A DNA stretch of 64,000 nt from Cunninghamia lanceolata (GCA_027924645.1 BSBN01000293.1:5480501-5544500); one strand, 5' to 3'. Positions 1-11,322 are shown, counted from the first letter of the stretch. Numbers and translations are program-made. Notes: generated by a model from the letters alone, not told the origin.

Positions 1-232
1 GTCAAGGTATTCCTCTTGACTTTCCCAAGTCTGCACTTTACAAAGATGCTTCTTCTAAGAGATCCGGACCTGACTGTTAGACCTTACCACATGCTCTGTT
101 CTTACTTATCGGACCAAAGTATCTTCAAACTGTCTTCCAGTAAAGATACACTATGTCCTGTGGATGTGTGGAATGGTCTTTGTTGCCATCAATGACAACA
201 CCAATGAAGCCACACAGTGTCTCTTGCCAACA
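1..232 (-). repeat. Element B 3' LTR, partial
   Basis: This is the start (U3 end) of the element's 3' LTR, read on the minus strand and truncated by the window edge. It ends at 232 with the complement of TGTTGGCAAG, the same ten bases that open the LTR of A. It aligns over its full length with 13428-13659. Positions 182-198 form one arm of the junction hairpin described in the findings. Confidence 0.9.
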
Positions 233-400
233 ATCTCCCCCTTTGGCATTGATGGCAGCACTTAGTGAAAAATGACTAAGTGTTATACTACACTCCCCCT
301 TGGTTGATGCTTTGTTCTATTGTACACTATACCGGAGCTCCCCCTTAGCTGGATTCCACATTTTTCATTGTTCCTCACTCCCCCTTTGACATCAATGGCA
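233..400 (-). other. Element B polypurine tract and repeated polypurine motifs
   Basis: Directly next to the 3' LTR the minus strand reads CCAAAGGGGGAGAT (233-246), a classic polypurine tract that primes plus-strand DNA synthesis. Three more pyrimidine runs on the plus strand, near 290, 340 and 380, give further GGGGGAG-type motifs on the minus strand. Element A has the same kind of array before its 3' LTR. Confidence 0.75.
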
Positions 401-639
401 AAGGGTAGGGTCTGCACACCAAAATTGCCCAAAAATTTATCTATACTTAGCTACATTAGTACATAAACAGGTTATACTTACATATACTGTATTATGTCTG
501 CAAAAGTTGTCTTCAACTGGACAAGTTCTATTGTCCAACTCTGCTTCATCCTATCCAAAATTGAGATGTGACCACTCAACAGGAATGCAAACGCGTCTGC
601 CCTTTTTAGATCTGTCGGATCACTGGTCTGAGATGTGAT
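400..639. other. Element B 3' untranslated segment
   Basis: AT-rich sequence between the polypurine motifs and the stop codon of the second frame of B. I see no further feature in it. Confidence 0.5.
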
Positions 640-1114
640 CTAAGCTTCTTTTATGGCCTCATGCATGGCCTCTAACTTAGGGATAATTATCCCTCTAAGT
701 TCACCCAACCTGCTTATTCTATTTTTCTTTTCCTTCTCAAGCTTCTTGATTTCATTCAAGACTGCAATAGTCTGACATTCTTGATTTATTATGGAAGAGG
801 AGAGAGGATCAAAATTTTTAGAAAGTTTTGTCAATTTGTCCTCCTGTTCTTTCACTTTCTTTTCAATATCCAATGTTACTTTGGACCATGATAAACAAAA
901 TTTGTACATTTCCCTGCCATCTTTAAGATCATTTTCTAAGCTCTTTATCCCAACATTCATATTCCTCCTATCATTAGTTATTAACCCTTGTACCTCTGAT
1001 AATCTTTTTGCCAAAAATTCCTTCCGGACCTTATCTTCTGTTGACTTCTCTAGGGAACCAAAATGTGTGCTAACACTTTTGACTAGAGATTTAAGATTAC
1101 CAGATGAGGAGGCT

Positions 1115-1119
1115 GAGGG
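1115..1119. repeat. Target-site duplication of element A, left copy
   Basis: GAGGG directly before the 5' LTR. The same five bases follow the 3' LTR at 8235-8239. Five bp is the usual duplication length for copia integrases. Confidence 0.95.
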
Positions 1120-2413
1120 TGTTGGCAAGTATGAGGTGAGCCAGTGTTGTCATTGATGTCAACATACTCATACTGCACTGACAAGAAGGATTTGATGAGC
1201 TTTGTGCTGAGGATATTGAGAAAATTAGCCTCAGTCAGGAACAGTGAAGAACAGTGATGAGAAGAAGGTAAATATACTGTATAGGATGAGAACCGGAGGA
1301 TGCAGATTAAAGGGTTAGTAGATATGAATCTTGAGATGCTACAGTTAAGATTTCAGAGGTCCGCATGAAGATCTGAAGGAGTTATGGCTGCCGGTATAGA
1401 ACCGGGTCCGACAAGTATCCGGAGGTGACAGAGGATCACAAAAAGGTCCGGTGAGGTCCGGAATTGTATTATCATAATCTGCGGATTGGAAGGAGTGTTT
1501 GAGATGTCCTTGTGATGTGTCATCCTGATTTGTGTGTGATTTGGAGGTCCGGAAGTACCTCCTGCATTATGACAGTGGTGACAGACTGTGTTCTTGAAGT
1601 TCCGGATGAGGAAGACAAGAGATCCCAGTAAGCAGAGGAAGTGCGGATGTATCCGGACATTCAGACAGACTTGTGAAGGTTCTTGAATCATGTTTAGGTT
1701 GTGTTGTTGGTCCGCATTGATGGTAGAGCCCGGAATTGAAGTTATTCTTCCGGATGAAGTTATTGCTCTGTTTAGCCGACCGGATGAGTTGTTCATCCTG
1801 CGAATGATCTTGTGATAGCCGACCGGATGTGTTATTCATCTTGCGGATACTCCTATGGTTGTTTGCCGACTTAGATGCTTGCTCCTAAGTCGATGTCTTG
1901 TATAAATAATGATTTGTGAATTCATTTCAGTGTGTGGGATGTGGATGAGCAGGATATAGCGAAGAAAGGTGCGAAAGGCAGAGCAGAGATTGTTGGGCTT
2001 AATTGGAACTGATCCGGACATAGTAGAGATGTCGTTCTCCAGTTCAAGACTGTGATTTTTATCACTTTGTAGACAGTGTGTCTCCTTGTAGGCAGTGGGC
2101 CTCTTTGTGAGCAGTGTGCTCGGGCAGTGAGCCCTTATTGGCATGTGCCATTCATTTTTCCTTATTCTTCTAACAGAGAATAATTCTTGGGTTAATCACC
2201 CCGTGGTTTTTCCCTTAACCGGGTTTTCCACGTCAAAATCTTGGTGTTCAATGTGTTGATGCTTATTTGCTCTTGTGTTTATGTATTGTGCTTCCATGAA
2301 TGATTATTTGATATACTGCTAACTAACAACAGAGAATTAAGTGTTTGAAAGAGAACAAGTTCTATACAACTGATTCACCCCCCCCCTCTCAGTTGTATGC
2401 CCTAGATCCAACA
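1120..2413 (+). repeat. Element A 5' LTR
   Basis: Begins TGTTGG and ends CCAACA, a perfect 6-bp terminal inverted repeat. It contains a near-duplicated block starting at about 1773 and again at about 1816 (shared core AGCCGACCGGATG), a palindrome and TATA box near 1867-1908, a chain of short hairpins at 2052-2150, and the motif run GTGGTTTTTCCCTTAACC near 2203, often seen in the R region of plant copia LTRs. Antisense open frames inside the LTR are not genes. Confidence 0.97.
1901..1908 (+). promoter_or_regulatory. LTR promoter TATA box of element A, with upstream palindrome
   Basis: TATAAATA lies 8 bp after a perfect inverted repeat, CGACTTAG (1867-1874) and CTAAGTCG (1885-1892). The same arrangement occurs in the 3' LTR (7688-7713, TATA at 7722) and in the diverged relative (62550-62575, TATA at 62584). 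Transcription would start shortly downstream; the exact site is not visible. Confidence 0.65.
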
Positions 2414-2415
2414 AT

Positions 2416-2430
2416 TGGTATCAGAGCCAA
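2416..2430 (+). other. Element A primer-binding site
   Basis: TGGTATCAGAGCCAAG begins 2 bp after the LTR. Its first 13 bases are complementary to the 3' end of plant initiator tRNA-Met, the usual primer of plant copia elements. Confidence 0.93.
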
Positions 2431-2470
2431 GTTCCTCTGATTCGAGCTTAACCGCTTGAGGTGATCCAGG

Positions 2471-5400
2471 ATGTCGTCATACAAGAAGGATAGTCCGAAG
2501 TTCGATGGAACCAACTTCACTCTCTGGAAAGGTCGCATGAAGTGTCATTTGGAATGTATGGGAAAAGCATACTTGGCTATGATTTCAAAACCATATATAC
2601 CCCCACAAGGTGGTCCGACAACTCCAGATGAAACCACAGAAGCTGAAAACAATCTGCGGACCAAGGAAGCTCTTCTAAGCGCATTGAATGACTCAGATCT
2701 CTCGAATGTCATTGACCTACCAACTGCATATGAGATCCTAACTAAACTGGAACTTCTGTATGAAGGAGATGAGTTTGTCAAAAGTGCAAGGTTGCAAAGT
2801 CTGAAAGGGAAATTTGAAAGATTGAAAATGAGAGATGATGAAAACATTACTACCTTTATGCCAAGAGTAAATGAGTTGGTATGTGGAATCAGAAATGCTG
2901 GTGGAACTCTAGATGAAAATGAGATTGTCTGCAAAATCCTAAGATCCCTTCCTGCTGCCTACAAAATCAAAGTTGCTGCCATTGATGAATTCAGAGCCCA
3001 CACAACAGTCACAAGAGAACAACTGGCCGGCAAACTAGCTGCATTTGAAATGACCGAGTTTGGAGATGATCCTCCCAAGACTGAATCTGCTTTCAAAGCC
3101 AGTGCCTATGTGAAAGGCAAACAGAGATTTGATCCGGGTGAAAACTCATCAAGGAAAATGTCATGGTATGATCAAGCAAGAAGAGACATGGAAGAAGAAG
3201 AAGCAGAAACAGCTCAACTTGAAGCCCTCATTGCAAAGAGACTGCCAAGAGGATCCGGTAAGTATGAAGGAAAACTACCCTTTAAGTGTTTTAACTGCAA
3301 TAAGATTGGTCATTTTGCCTCAAGATGTCCGGAGAGATCTGCAAGATCTAATACTCACAGACAAAGGTTTCAAAAGAATTGCTATTATGTTCATGAAGAA
3401 GATGACAATGAAGGAGTAACAGATGATGAATCAGATCCAGGAAGCAAATCCGGAAATGAGTGGGTGTTTATAGCCATCAAGGAAGAAGATTCCTTGCTCT
3501 CTGAATCTGCCAATCACAAAGTTGTTGAAAAAGCCTTGGCTGCTCAAGTGGAAGAAAAGGATGATTGGGTTATTGACAGTGGATGCTCTCACCATATGAC
3601 TGGTGACAAGAATAAGTTCTTAGACTTGGAAAGATATGAAGGAGGAATGGTAAAGTTTGGTGACAATTCTGCTGGCAGAATCAGAGGTAGGGGAACTATT
3701 TCCTTTGATGGTAAGAGCAAAACAGGTAATGTACTATATGTTGAAGGATTGAAGCACAATCTTCTCAGTGTTGGTCAGTTAGTGGACAAAGGCTATGATC
3801 TCCGGTTCAAGAATGGAAAATGCAGAATCTTTACAAGCTCCGGAACTGAAATTGCATCCGGTACTCAGACAAGAGGTAACATCTTTCATCTGGTTGGTTC
3901 AAATAAAAGTTGTTTGTTTGTTCAAATTGATCAGAGTTGGTTATGGCATAGAAGAATGTGTCATGTAAATTTTGATAACATCATCAAAATAAGCAATACT
4001 CAGGCTGTGAGAGATCTTCCAAAGTTGATAAAACCTACAAACAGTGTGTGTAAAGAATGTCAGTTAGGCAAACAAAGCAGAGTCTCTTTTAAAAGCAAAG
4101 ATCAGTCTTCTACCAGATTGTTGGAATTAGTACATACTGATCTATGTGGTCCGACAAGAATCAAGAGTCTGCAAGGTGATAGATATTTCATGTTGTTAAT
4201 TGATGATCATTCCCGGATGATGTGGGTTACCTTTCTAAAAGAAAAATCAGAAGCTTTTGAGAAGTTCAAAATCTTCAAAGCTATGGTGGAGAATCAAACC
4301 GGATTGAAACTAAAGTGTCTAAGGTCTGATAGAGGTGGTGAATTTACATCTGGTGAATTCATTGACTTTTGTGAGAAACAGGGTATAAGGAGACAGTTGT
4401 CTGCTCCTAAGACTCCACAGCAGAATGGAGTAGTTGAGAGAAAGAACCGGACCATCCAGGAAGCTGCTAGGACAATGATGTTGGAAGCAAATGTTCCTCA
4501 AATGTTTTGGAAAGAAGCTATCAGCACTGCAGTCTACACTCTCAATCGAGTTCAAATCAGAAACAACACCGGTAAGACCCCCTATGAACTTTGGTTTGGC
4601 ATCACTCCTACTGTGAAATATTTCAGGGTATTTGGTAGCAAGTGTTATATTAAAAGAGATGAAGATCTAGGAAAGTTTGATGCTAGAAGTGATGAAGGAA
4701 TTTTCTTGGGCTACTCCAGTCAAAGCAAAGCATACCGGTGTTACAATAAGAGATTGAAGAAGATGATAGAAAGTACCAATGTAAAGGTTGATGAAGGAAT
4801 TGAAAAGCCTTCAAGATTTTATGAATTTGATGAAGATGACCAAGATAGTGTTCAAGGAACTCAATCCTCTCCGGTGAAACAGAGTCAGCCTGATCCGGTA
4901 AATCAGGAAGAAGAGTTAGGTTTGAATGAGCTTGATCAAGAAACAGCAGTACTGGATACTCCCAAAATTCCAAGGTATGTAAAACTGAATCACTCTGAAG
5001 ATCAGATCATAGGTGACAGAAGCAAAGGTGTACAAACTAGAAGGAATATTGCTCAAGATCAGAATGAATGTTGTCTGATTTCAAAGATTGAACCTAAAAC
5101 AATAAATGAAGCCTGCAATGATGAAAATTGGACCAAAGCAATGGAAGATGAACTGATGCAAATTGAGAAAAATCATACTTGGGATCTTGTTCCCAGACCT
5201 AGAGACAGGAATGTAATTGGAACCAAGTGGGTCTTCCGGAACAAACTAAATGAAGCTGGTGAAGTAATCAGAAACAAAGCTAGATTGGTCTGCAAAGGCT
5301 ACTCTCAAATAGAAGGAATTGACTTTGAAGAGACTTTTGCTCCGGTAGCAAGAATTGAAGCAGTCAGATTACTTCTTGCATTTGCTGCCTTCAAAGATTT

Positions 5401-6625
5401 CAAGGTATATCAGATGGATGTCAAGTCTGCCTTCCTAAATGGTGATCTGGAAGAAGAAGTCTACATTGAACAACCGGATGGATTTCAATTGTCTGATAAT
5501 AATGATATGGTCTGCAAGTTGAAGAAAGCTTTGTATGGATTGAAGCAAGCCCCAAGAGCATGGTATGAAAGGTTGGATAAGCATCTTGTACAGATTGGAT
5601 TCAACAAAGGTACTGCTGACAGCAACTTATATTTCAAAATTGATCATGAAAACATTCTGATTGTTGAAGTGTTTGTGGATGACATCATTTTTGGAGGAAG
5701 AGATAGTATGTGTAAAACTTTTGCAAATCAGATGAAAAGTGAGTTTGAAATGTCTATGCTTGGTGAAATGAATTTCTTCTTGGGTCTGCAAATTACTCAA
5801 ACAAAAGAAGGGATCTTCATCTCTCAGACCAAATATGTGAAAGAATTGTTAAAAAAATTTGGTATGGAAGACTCAAAGCCTATGAACACTCCTATGGCAA
5901 CCGGATGTAAGTTAAGCAAAGATGATGATTCTCCAAAGGCAGATCAGACAAAGTATAGATCAATGATTGGTGGATTGTTGTATCTCACTCAAACTAGACC
6001 AGATATAATGCAAGCTGTTGGTCTTGTGGCAAGATTCCAGGCTGATCCTAGAGAATCTCATGTTATGGCAATCAAAAGAATTTTTAGATACTTGAAAGGG
6101 ACAGTTGAGTATGGTCTATGGTATCCTAGAGATCTGGATTTCTCTCTTCATGCTTACACAGATGCAGATTGGGCAGGAGATGTGGATGACCGGAAGAGCA
6201 CTAGTGGTGGAGCATTCTTTTTGGGGAAGAGATTGGTTTCTTGGCTAAGCAAGAAACAAGATGCAATATCTCTATCTACAACTGAAGCAGAATACATTGC
6301 AGCAGCAGGTAGTTGCACTCAAATCTTGTGGATGAAGCAGATGCTAAGAGACATCAAAGTTGAATATGAGGAGCCTATTACAATTTTCTGTGATAATTCA
6401 AGTGCAATTAATATTTCCAAGAATCCGGTATTGCATTCTAAGACTAAGCACATATCTATCAAATTTCACTTTTTGAGAGAACAAGTAAACAAGGAAGAAG
6501 TCAGATTAGAGTATGTTCCCTCCAAGGATCAGATTGCAGATATCTTTACAAAACCTCTTCCCAAGGACTCTTTTGAATATCTCCGGGAGAAGTTAGGGGT
6601 CATGGCCCCTCCGGTAATGAACTAA
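2471..6625 (+). CDS. gag-pol: Element A Gag-Pol polyprotein, 1,384 aa, intact
   Basis: A single frame encodes capsid and all enzymes, presumably cleaved by its own protease in virus-like particles. Landmarks: N-terminal Gag domain; CCHC knuckle [14 protein letters not shown] at 273-286; protease DSG with Asp369; integrase HHCC zinc region starting at His493; integrase D-D-35-E as Asp557, Asp620 and Glu656; RT motif FVDD with Asp1070-Asp1071; RNase H Asp1231 and Glu1272. No stop or frameshift occurs and every catalytic residue I looked for is present. The start is the first ATG after the PBS and leader (MSSYKKDS), matched by the start in the relative at 57517. An intact frame with near-identical LTRs means the element may still be active; expression cannot be judged from sequence. 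Confidence 0.96.
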   Translation: MSSYKKDSPKFDGTNFTLWKGRMKCHLECMGKAYLAMISKPYIPPQGGPTTPDETTEAENNLRTKEALLSALNDSDLSNVIDLPTAYEILTKLELLYEGDEFVKSARLQSLKGKFERLKMRDDENITTFMPRVNELVCGIRNAGGTLDENEIVCKILRSLPAAYKIKVAAIDEFRAHTTVTREQLAGKLAAFEMTEFGDDPPKTESAFKASAYVKGKQRFDPGENSSRKMSWYDQARRDMEEEEAETAQLEALIAKRLPRGSGKYEGKLPFKCFNCNKIGHFASRCPERSARSNTHRQRFQKNCYYVHEEDDNEGVTDDESDPGSKSGNEWVFIAIKEEDSLLSESANHKVVEKALAAQVEEKDDWVIDSGCSHHMTGDKNKFLDLERYEGGMVKFGDNSAGRIRGRGTISFDGKSKTGNVLYVEGLKHNLLSVGQLVDKGYDLRFKNGKCRIFTSSGTEIASGTQTRGNIFHLVGSNKSCLFVQIDQSWLWHRRMCHVNFDNIIKISNTQAVRDLPKLIKPTNSVCKECQLGKQSRVSFKSKDQSSTRLLELVHTDLCGPTRIKSLQGDRYFMLLIDDHSRMMWVTFLKEKSEAFEKFKIFKAMVENQTGLKLKCLRSDRGGEFTSGEFIDFCEKQGIRRQLSAPKTPQQNGVVERKNRTIQEAARTMMLEANVPQMFWKEAISTAVYTLNRVQIRNNTGKTPYELWFGITPTVKYFRVFGSKCYIKRDEDLGKFDARSDEGIFLGYSSQSKAYRCYNKRLKKMIESTNVKVDEGIEKPSRFYEFDEDDQDSVQGTQSSPVKQSQPDPVNQEEELGLNELDQETAVLDTPKIPRYVKLNHSEDQIIGDRSKGVQTRRNIAQDQNECCLISKIEPKTINEACNDENWTKAMEDELMQIEKNHTWDLVPRPRDRNVIGTKWVFRNKLNEAGEVIRNKARLVCKGYSQIEGIDFEETFAPVARIEAVRLLLAFAAFKDFKVYQMDVKSAFLNGDLEEEVYIEQPDGFQLSDNNDMVCKLKKALYGLKQAPRAWYERLDKHLVQIGFNKGTADSNLYFKIDHENILIVEVFVDDIIFGGRDSMCKTFANQMKSEFEMSMLGEMNFFLGLQITQTKEGIFISQTKYVKELLKKFGMEDSKPMNTPMATGCKLSKDDDSPKADQTKYRSMIGGLLYLTQTRPDIMQAVGLVARFQADPRESHVMAIKRIFRYLKGTVEYGLWYPRDLDFSLHAYTDADWAGDVDDRKSTSGGAFFLGKRLVSWLSKKQDAISLSTTEAEYIAAAGSCTQILWMKQMLRDIKVEYEEPITIFCDNSSAINISKNPVLHSKTKHISIKFHFLREQVNKEEVRLEYVPSKDQIADIFTKPLPKDSFEYLREKLGVMAPPVMN

Positions 6626-6940
6626 GATGCACTGATGTGCATCAGTCCGGTGGCTATCACAGTCATATCTTGTGATCCGGACTAATGGGGAGCTGCAACT
6701 AAGGGGGAGCAGCTGGTATTATTCTGATGCATGAGAGTTGCAAGTATGAGCCCTTTGCCATTGATGTCAAAGGGGGAGAGAAGACATGTGAAAAACAAGT
6801 GGTTGATGATCAAAGGAGGAGCAGCAAAGGAAGACATGTGAAGAGTTGTTGTTGATAGGGGGAGCTGTGACAGAAAAGAGAAGTTCTTGTCTTAATGGTT
6901 TTTCACATCATATGTTGCCATCAATGACAAAGGGGGAGAT
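6626..6940 (+). other. Element A 3' non-coding region with five polypurine motifs and the PPT
   Basis: Between the Gag-Pol stop and the 3' LTR there are five purine runs of GGGGGAG type: about 6701-6710, 6769-6780, 6808-6824 (imperfect), 6854-6866 and the LTR-adjacent one at 6927-6940. The last is the expected plus-strand primer. Two of them sit in the context CCAT(T/C)(G/A)ATG(T/A)CAAAGGGGGAG, so the array seems to have grown by duplication. To my knowledge, multiple PPT-like motifs are reported for Sireviruses. Confidence 0.8.
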
Positions 6941-8234
6941 TGTTGGCAAGTATGAGGTGAGCCAGTGTTGTCATTGATGTCAACATACTCATACTGCACT
7001 GACAAGAAGGATTTGATGAGCTTTGTGCTGAGGATATTGAGAAAATTAGCCTCAGTCAGGAACAGTGAAGAACAGTGATGAGAAGAAGGTAAATATACTG
7101 TATAGGATGAGAACCGGAGGATGCGGATTAAAGGGTTAGTAGATATGAATCTTGAGATGCTACAGTTAAGATTTCAGAGGTCCGCATGAAGATCTGAAGG
7201 AGTTATGGCTGCCGGTATAGAACCGGGTCCGGCAAGTATCCGGAGGTGACAGAGGATCACAAAAAGGTCCGGTGAGGTCCGGAATTGTATTATCATAATC
7301 TGCGGATTGGAAGGAGTGTTTGAGATGTCCTTGTGATGTGTCATCCTGATTTGTGTGTGATTTGGAGGTCCAGAAGTACCTCCTGCATTATGACAGTGGT
7401 GACAGACTGTGTTCTTGAAGTTCCGGATGAGGAAGACAAGAGATCCCAGTAAGCAGAGGAAGTGCGGATGTATCCGGACATTCAGACAGACTTGTGAAGG
7501 TTCTTGAATCATGTTTAGGTTGTGTTGTTGGTCCGCATTGATGGTAGAGCCCGGAATTGAAGTTATTCTTCTGGATGAAGTTATTGCTCTGTTTAGCCGA
7601 CCGGATGAGTTGTTCATCCTGCGAATGATCTTGTGATAGCCGACTGGATGTGTTATTCATCTTGCGGATACTCCTATGGTTGTTTGCCGACTTAGATGCT
7701 TGCTCCTAAGTCGATGTCTTGTATAAATAATGATTTGTGAATTCATTTCAGTGTGTGGGATGTGGATGAGCAGGATATAGCGAAGAAAGGTGCGAAAGGC
7801 AGAGCAGAGATTGTTGGGCTTAATTGGAACTGATCCGGACATAGTAGAGATGTCGTTCTCCAGTTCAAGACTGTGATTTTTATCACTTTGTAGATAGTGT
7901 GTCTCCTTGTAGGCAGTGGGCCTCTTTGTGAGCAGTGTGCTCGGGCAGTGAGCCCTTATTGGCATGTGCCATTCATTTTTCCTTATTCTTCTAACAGAGA
8001 ATAATTCTTGGGTTAATCACCCCGTGGTTTTTCCCTTAACCGGGTTTTCCACGTCAAAATCTTGGTGTTCAATGTGTTGATGCTTATTTGCTCTTGTGTT
8101 TATGTATTGTGCTTCCATGAATGATTATTTGATATACTGCTAACTAACAACAGAGAATTAAGTGTTTGAAAGAGAACAAGTTCTATACAACTGATTCACC
8201 CCCCCCCTCTCAGTTGTATGCCCTAGATCCAACA
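6941..8234 (+). repeat. Element A 3' LTR
   Basis: Same length and same ends as the 5' LTR. Six differences were seen by reading, several of them at CCGG sites (CCGG against CTGG or CCAG), as expected for deamination of methylated cytosine. It is followed by the TSD copy GAGGG at 8235-8239. Confidence 0.97.
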
Positions 8235-10850
8235 GAGGGATCCTTCTGAAAAGATGGCATGATCTTTTCTAATACTCCGGATGCAACTTCTATTAGCTCA
8301 TAGTCTTCCATGTGAGACTTCAGGAGTTTTTCTTTTGCCTTTGCATTAGCAAATGAAGCTATCTTCATTGTTTGTACCGGGGAAAGAGAATCAATATCAA
8401 ATGGCCCTTGTAGAAGTCCCGGTTCATCAATCTCCATTGTCTCTTTGTTTAAGAATTCTTTGACAGTTTCTGCAGTGTCTCTTGCCGGAGACAGATTCTT
8501 CTTCTCTTCTGTAGTCTTAGAGCTATCTTTCGGAGCTTTCTCTCCTTCTACACTCTTACCACTAATAGCTGTGGTCTTCTCTGTTGAAGTCTTCTTTCCT
8601 TTTGCAACCTTAGTACTGTCATCTTCTTTTTCCTTCACTTTTTTTTCTTTATCCTTTATTCTTTCTTCTCCTTTGGATCCGAAGTCAATAGGGGAAACCA
8701 GAGGAGTGATGTTTGCTTGTTCACGGGCCACCTCTTCCAGAGCAGAGGATTCCAAGTCCTTATCTTTTTCTTCACCGGTGTCCATTACTTCTTCTGTCAT
8801 TGCCTCAGTAGATTCTTTTTCAACACTTGAAGCCGAGGGATCAACACCCAAGTCCTCTATAATAGGAATGTTGAATCTTTTGTATGCATTTCGGAGGATC
8901 TCTTCTGTCTCTTTTTCTATTTTGTTGGTTTCTCTGAGCATATTCTTGCTTTTCTCCCGAACTCATCCTTGCAATCTTTGAAGATCATATTCATTTGTTT
9001 TGAATCAATTGAAGGATATAGCTGAATGGCTATCTGTTCTCAGATCTCAAGATCTTTTGCCATAGCATTATTCTTTCTTATTTCTAACTCTTTCTCTAGG
9101 CTTTTGGGAATAAGAGATATAATTTCAATAAAAGACTTATTGTAGATATTCAGATACTTGACTACTACTTCCTGCAAGATCTTTTGGTCAGCCTCATTAT
9201 AATCATCATAGAATTCAGCCATTGGTTGAAGGTTTCCATCCACAGTAACTGATTTGACGACATCATTTAATGATAGAGTGGGCTTTTCAACAAACTCTTC
9301 TACCTTTGCCTCCTTGGTTTCACTAGATACTTTCCTTTTCTTTTTCATCTTCTTGATTTCTTCATCAGATTTTGTCTCTTCTTCATCTTTTTGGCTTGTA
9401 TAAGACCTTGTAGCCTTTGTCTTAGTCCTTTTCTCTACTTTACCGGATGATTTTGTTTCCAGTTTTGATGCCTTTGAGGTCTTAGCAGTTGTAGGTGCAG
9501 ACCTCTTAGAGGATCTGGTCTGGGAGGGGGCTTCTACCAGATCACTTTTCTTTTCTGCTTCTTCCTTCTCTTTTTCTGCCCTTTCCATCTTTTCTCTGCT
9601 GGCATCAAGTGCCTCTTTTGAAATGCCAAAACTTTTGGCAATGTTCTCAACAATTTTTCTCACTCTTCTCTTCATTTCTGGTTGTCATAGCTCCACATGG
9701 ATCTTCACACGTAACTCTTCAAAGGTTCCAAACCTTTCTGCCTTAGGATCCTTTGGCTGACTTAGCATGTGTTGAACATGCAGCTCTACAATTTTCTCAT
9801 CAACTTCATATCCCATTGGCATGATCCACACTACCCTTGGCTCCACTGCCTCCATTAGGCACTAATCAGTTTCTACCATAAAGCAAACTGTCTCCTTATA
9901 TTTTTCAACTAATGATTTGAGAATTCTTTCTCTAGCTTGCATCATGTTTTGAAAGTTTTTGAAATAACCCCACAGTGCTGTATTCTGTGCCTTAGAATTA
10001 CCAAGTCCATACAAGTAATTTCCCTGATTTGGATGGCTATTGGTCTATCATTCTGCCACACCCAACCACTAGATCCGGGAAGCTCATTTATGAAGTAGAA
10101 GAAAAAACACAGTATCAACCCACCATTTTTGAAGGAATTCTTCTTGTCTTTCTTTATCTTTTGCAGATTCTCCAAGAGTTGGTTCAGAAGAAGCTCACAA
10201 AGATCATAGTCTACATTCTTCCTCAACATTTCATAAGCCATATATATAGCAGTTCCAGAAACTGAATTCTCCCTAGTGGAGTGATATATCTTATATCCAA
10301 TTATCATTGATGCAAACTTGATATCCGGATCTGTGATATCCTCAATAGTCATAGCTCTTTTATCAAACTTTGATCTGGTAGCCTTACTGACAATTTGGTT
10401 TTTGATAGATTTGAGCGTAGGCATTTCACCGGTTGAGTGTAACTCAGTTATAGCCCTAATGGCATCCTTAGTGATCTTAAATGGCCTGTTTAACCACATG
10501 AAGTTGTCATGCATTCTGCTCAAGCTATACCAGACCCATTCATCTTCTGAAAAATAGAGGAAATGAATGCACTGTACAAAATGTTTGTCCCGAACAGCTC
10601 TATACTGAGTTTTGAGTTCAAATGAGTCATCTATCAAATGCTTGTGATAGATATCAACTAGCTTAGTTTCCCCAAATTCTTCAATATTCGCATGAATATA
10701 TGCCCTAACATCTTCTACATGAAGAACTCCATGCGGAATACTTGAAAAGGCACCTAGGGGATCAACTTCTAGGGATTTATATGGATGTTTCTTGAACTTA
10801 GGGCGTGGCCTCTCAATGATCTTTACAACATTCGGTGTATCCATCTTCAA

Positions 10851-11322
10851 AAAGACTTACAGAGAAATATTCAATAACGGAAAGTACCTTTTGCGCATCT
10901 AGGGTTCGTGAAAAGATCTGAATTGATTCACTAGATGAATCGACTTCAGTAGAAGACTTTTGAGGGGCTTCAGGAGATTTGATGCAGAGATCTTATTTTG
11001 CTTCTTCTCGAATGCAGAATGAACAAGTGTTTGATAGAAGAACCCTTATATTATTCCGCAAACCCTAATACCAAGTTGCAATAAATGCTCAACTTAAGTC
11101 ATTCCAGTTTTCCTTGTTTTCCTTATTCGAATGACTTGATGAACTAGATCAATCTTGTTCTAAACATCTTGCGGACCTTCCATATTTTAACCATAGTTTA
11201 TTTGGATGTTTCTCTTACAAACCCTTTGATCCACAACTCTCCTCGTGCCAGTTCCGGCACTAATTAACTGGCTGGGGGAAAAAATTTTTCCTTGTGTCTC
11301 CCCCTAAGCCAGAGCTCACTTT
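10851..11322. other. Element B spacer between the two frames
   Basis: No open frame. On the minus strand there is one polypurine motif, CTTAGGGGGAGAC (about 11298-11310), like those before the 3' LTR. It could be an internal PPT; otherwise I see nothing here. Confidence 0.4.

Larger units (their letters stand above)
1120..8234 (+). mobile_element. Element A: intact Ty1/copia retrotransposon
   Basis: All parts of an autonomous element are present: two LTRs of 1,294 bp, an initiator-Met PBS, one uninterrupted Gag-Pol frame, a polypurine tract and matching 5-bp TSDs. Reading the two LTRs side by side I find six differences, all transitions (about 0.5%), so insertion is recent. The domain order protease, integrase, RT, RNase H is that of copia. 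RT and RNase H wording (for example [11 protein letters not shown] and [10 protein letters not shown]) and the array of polypurine motifs before the 3' LTR suggest the SIRE/Maximus (Sirevirus) lineage, with moderate confidence. It is inserted in the second ORF of B, in the opposite orientation. Confidence 0.97.
640..10850 (-). pseudogene. Element B second ORF, about 1,000 codons, decayed and split by element A
   Basis: Minus-strand pieces 9942-10850, 9040-9675, 8235-8941 and 640-1119 appear to be one former protein. Frame is lost near 9945 and 8945, and stops lie near 9855, 9690 and 9040. Removing A and one copy of its TSD leaves the frame open across the insertion point, so the last two pieces were contiguous. 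The first 300 residues are globular, with several Trp and aromatic residues and a Leu-rich stretch near residues 215-230. The remainder is Lys/Glu-rich and low complexity, ending in a likely coiled coil. The globular part loosely recalls plant transposon-associated proteins of unknown function, but I cannot assign a family. It occupies the place of pol and has no recognisable catalytic motif. Confidence 0.65.

Noticed and set aside
1353..2144. Minus-strand open frames inside the LTRs of A (also 7174-7965)
   Set aside because: They lie antisense within LTR sequence, repeat identically in both LTRs and show no domain.
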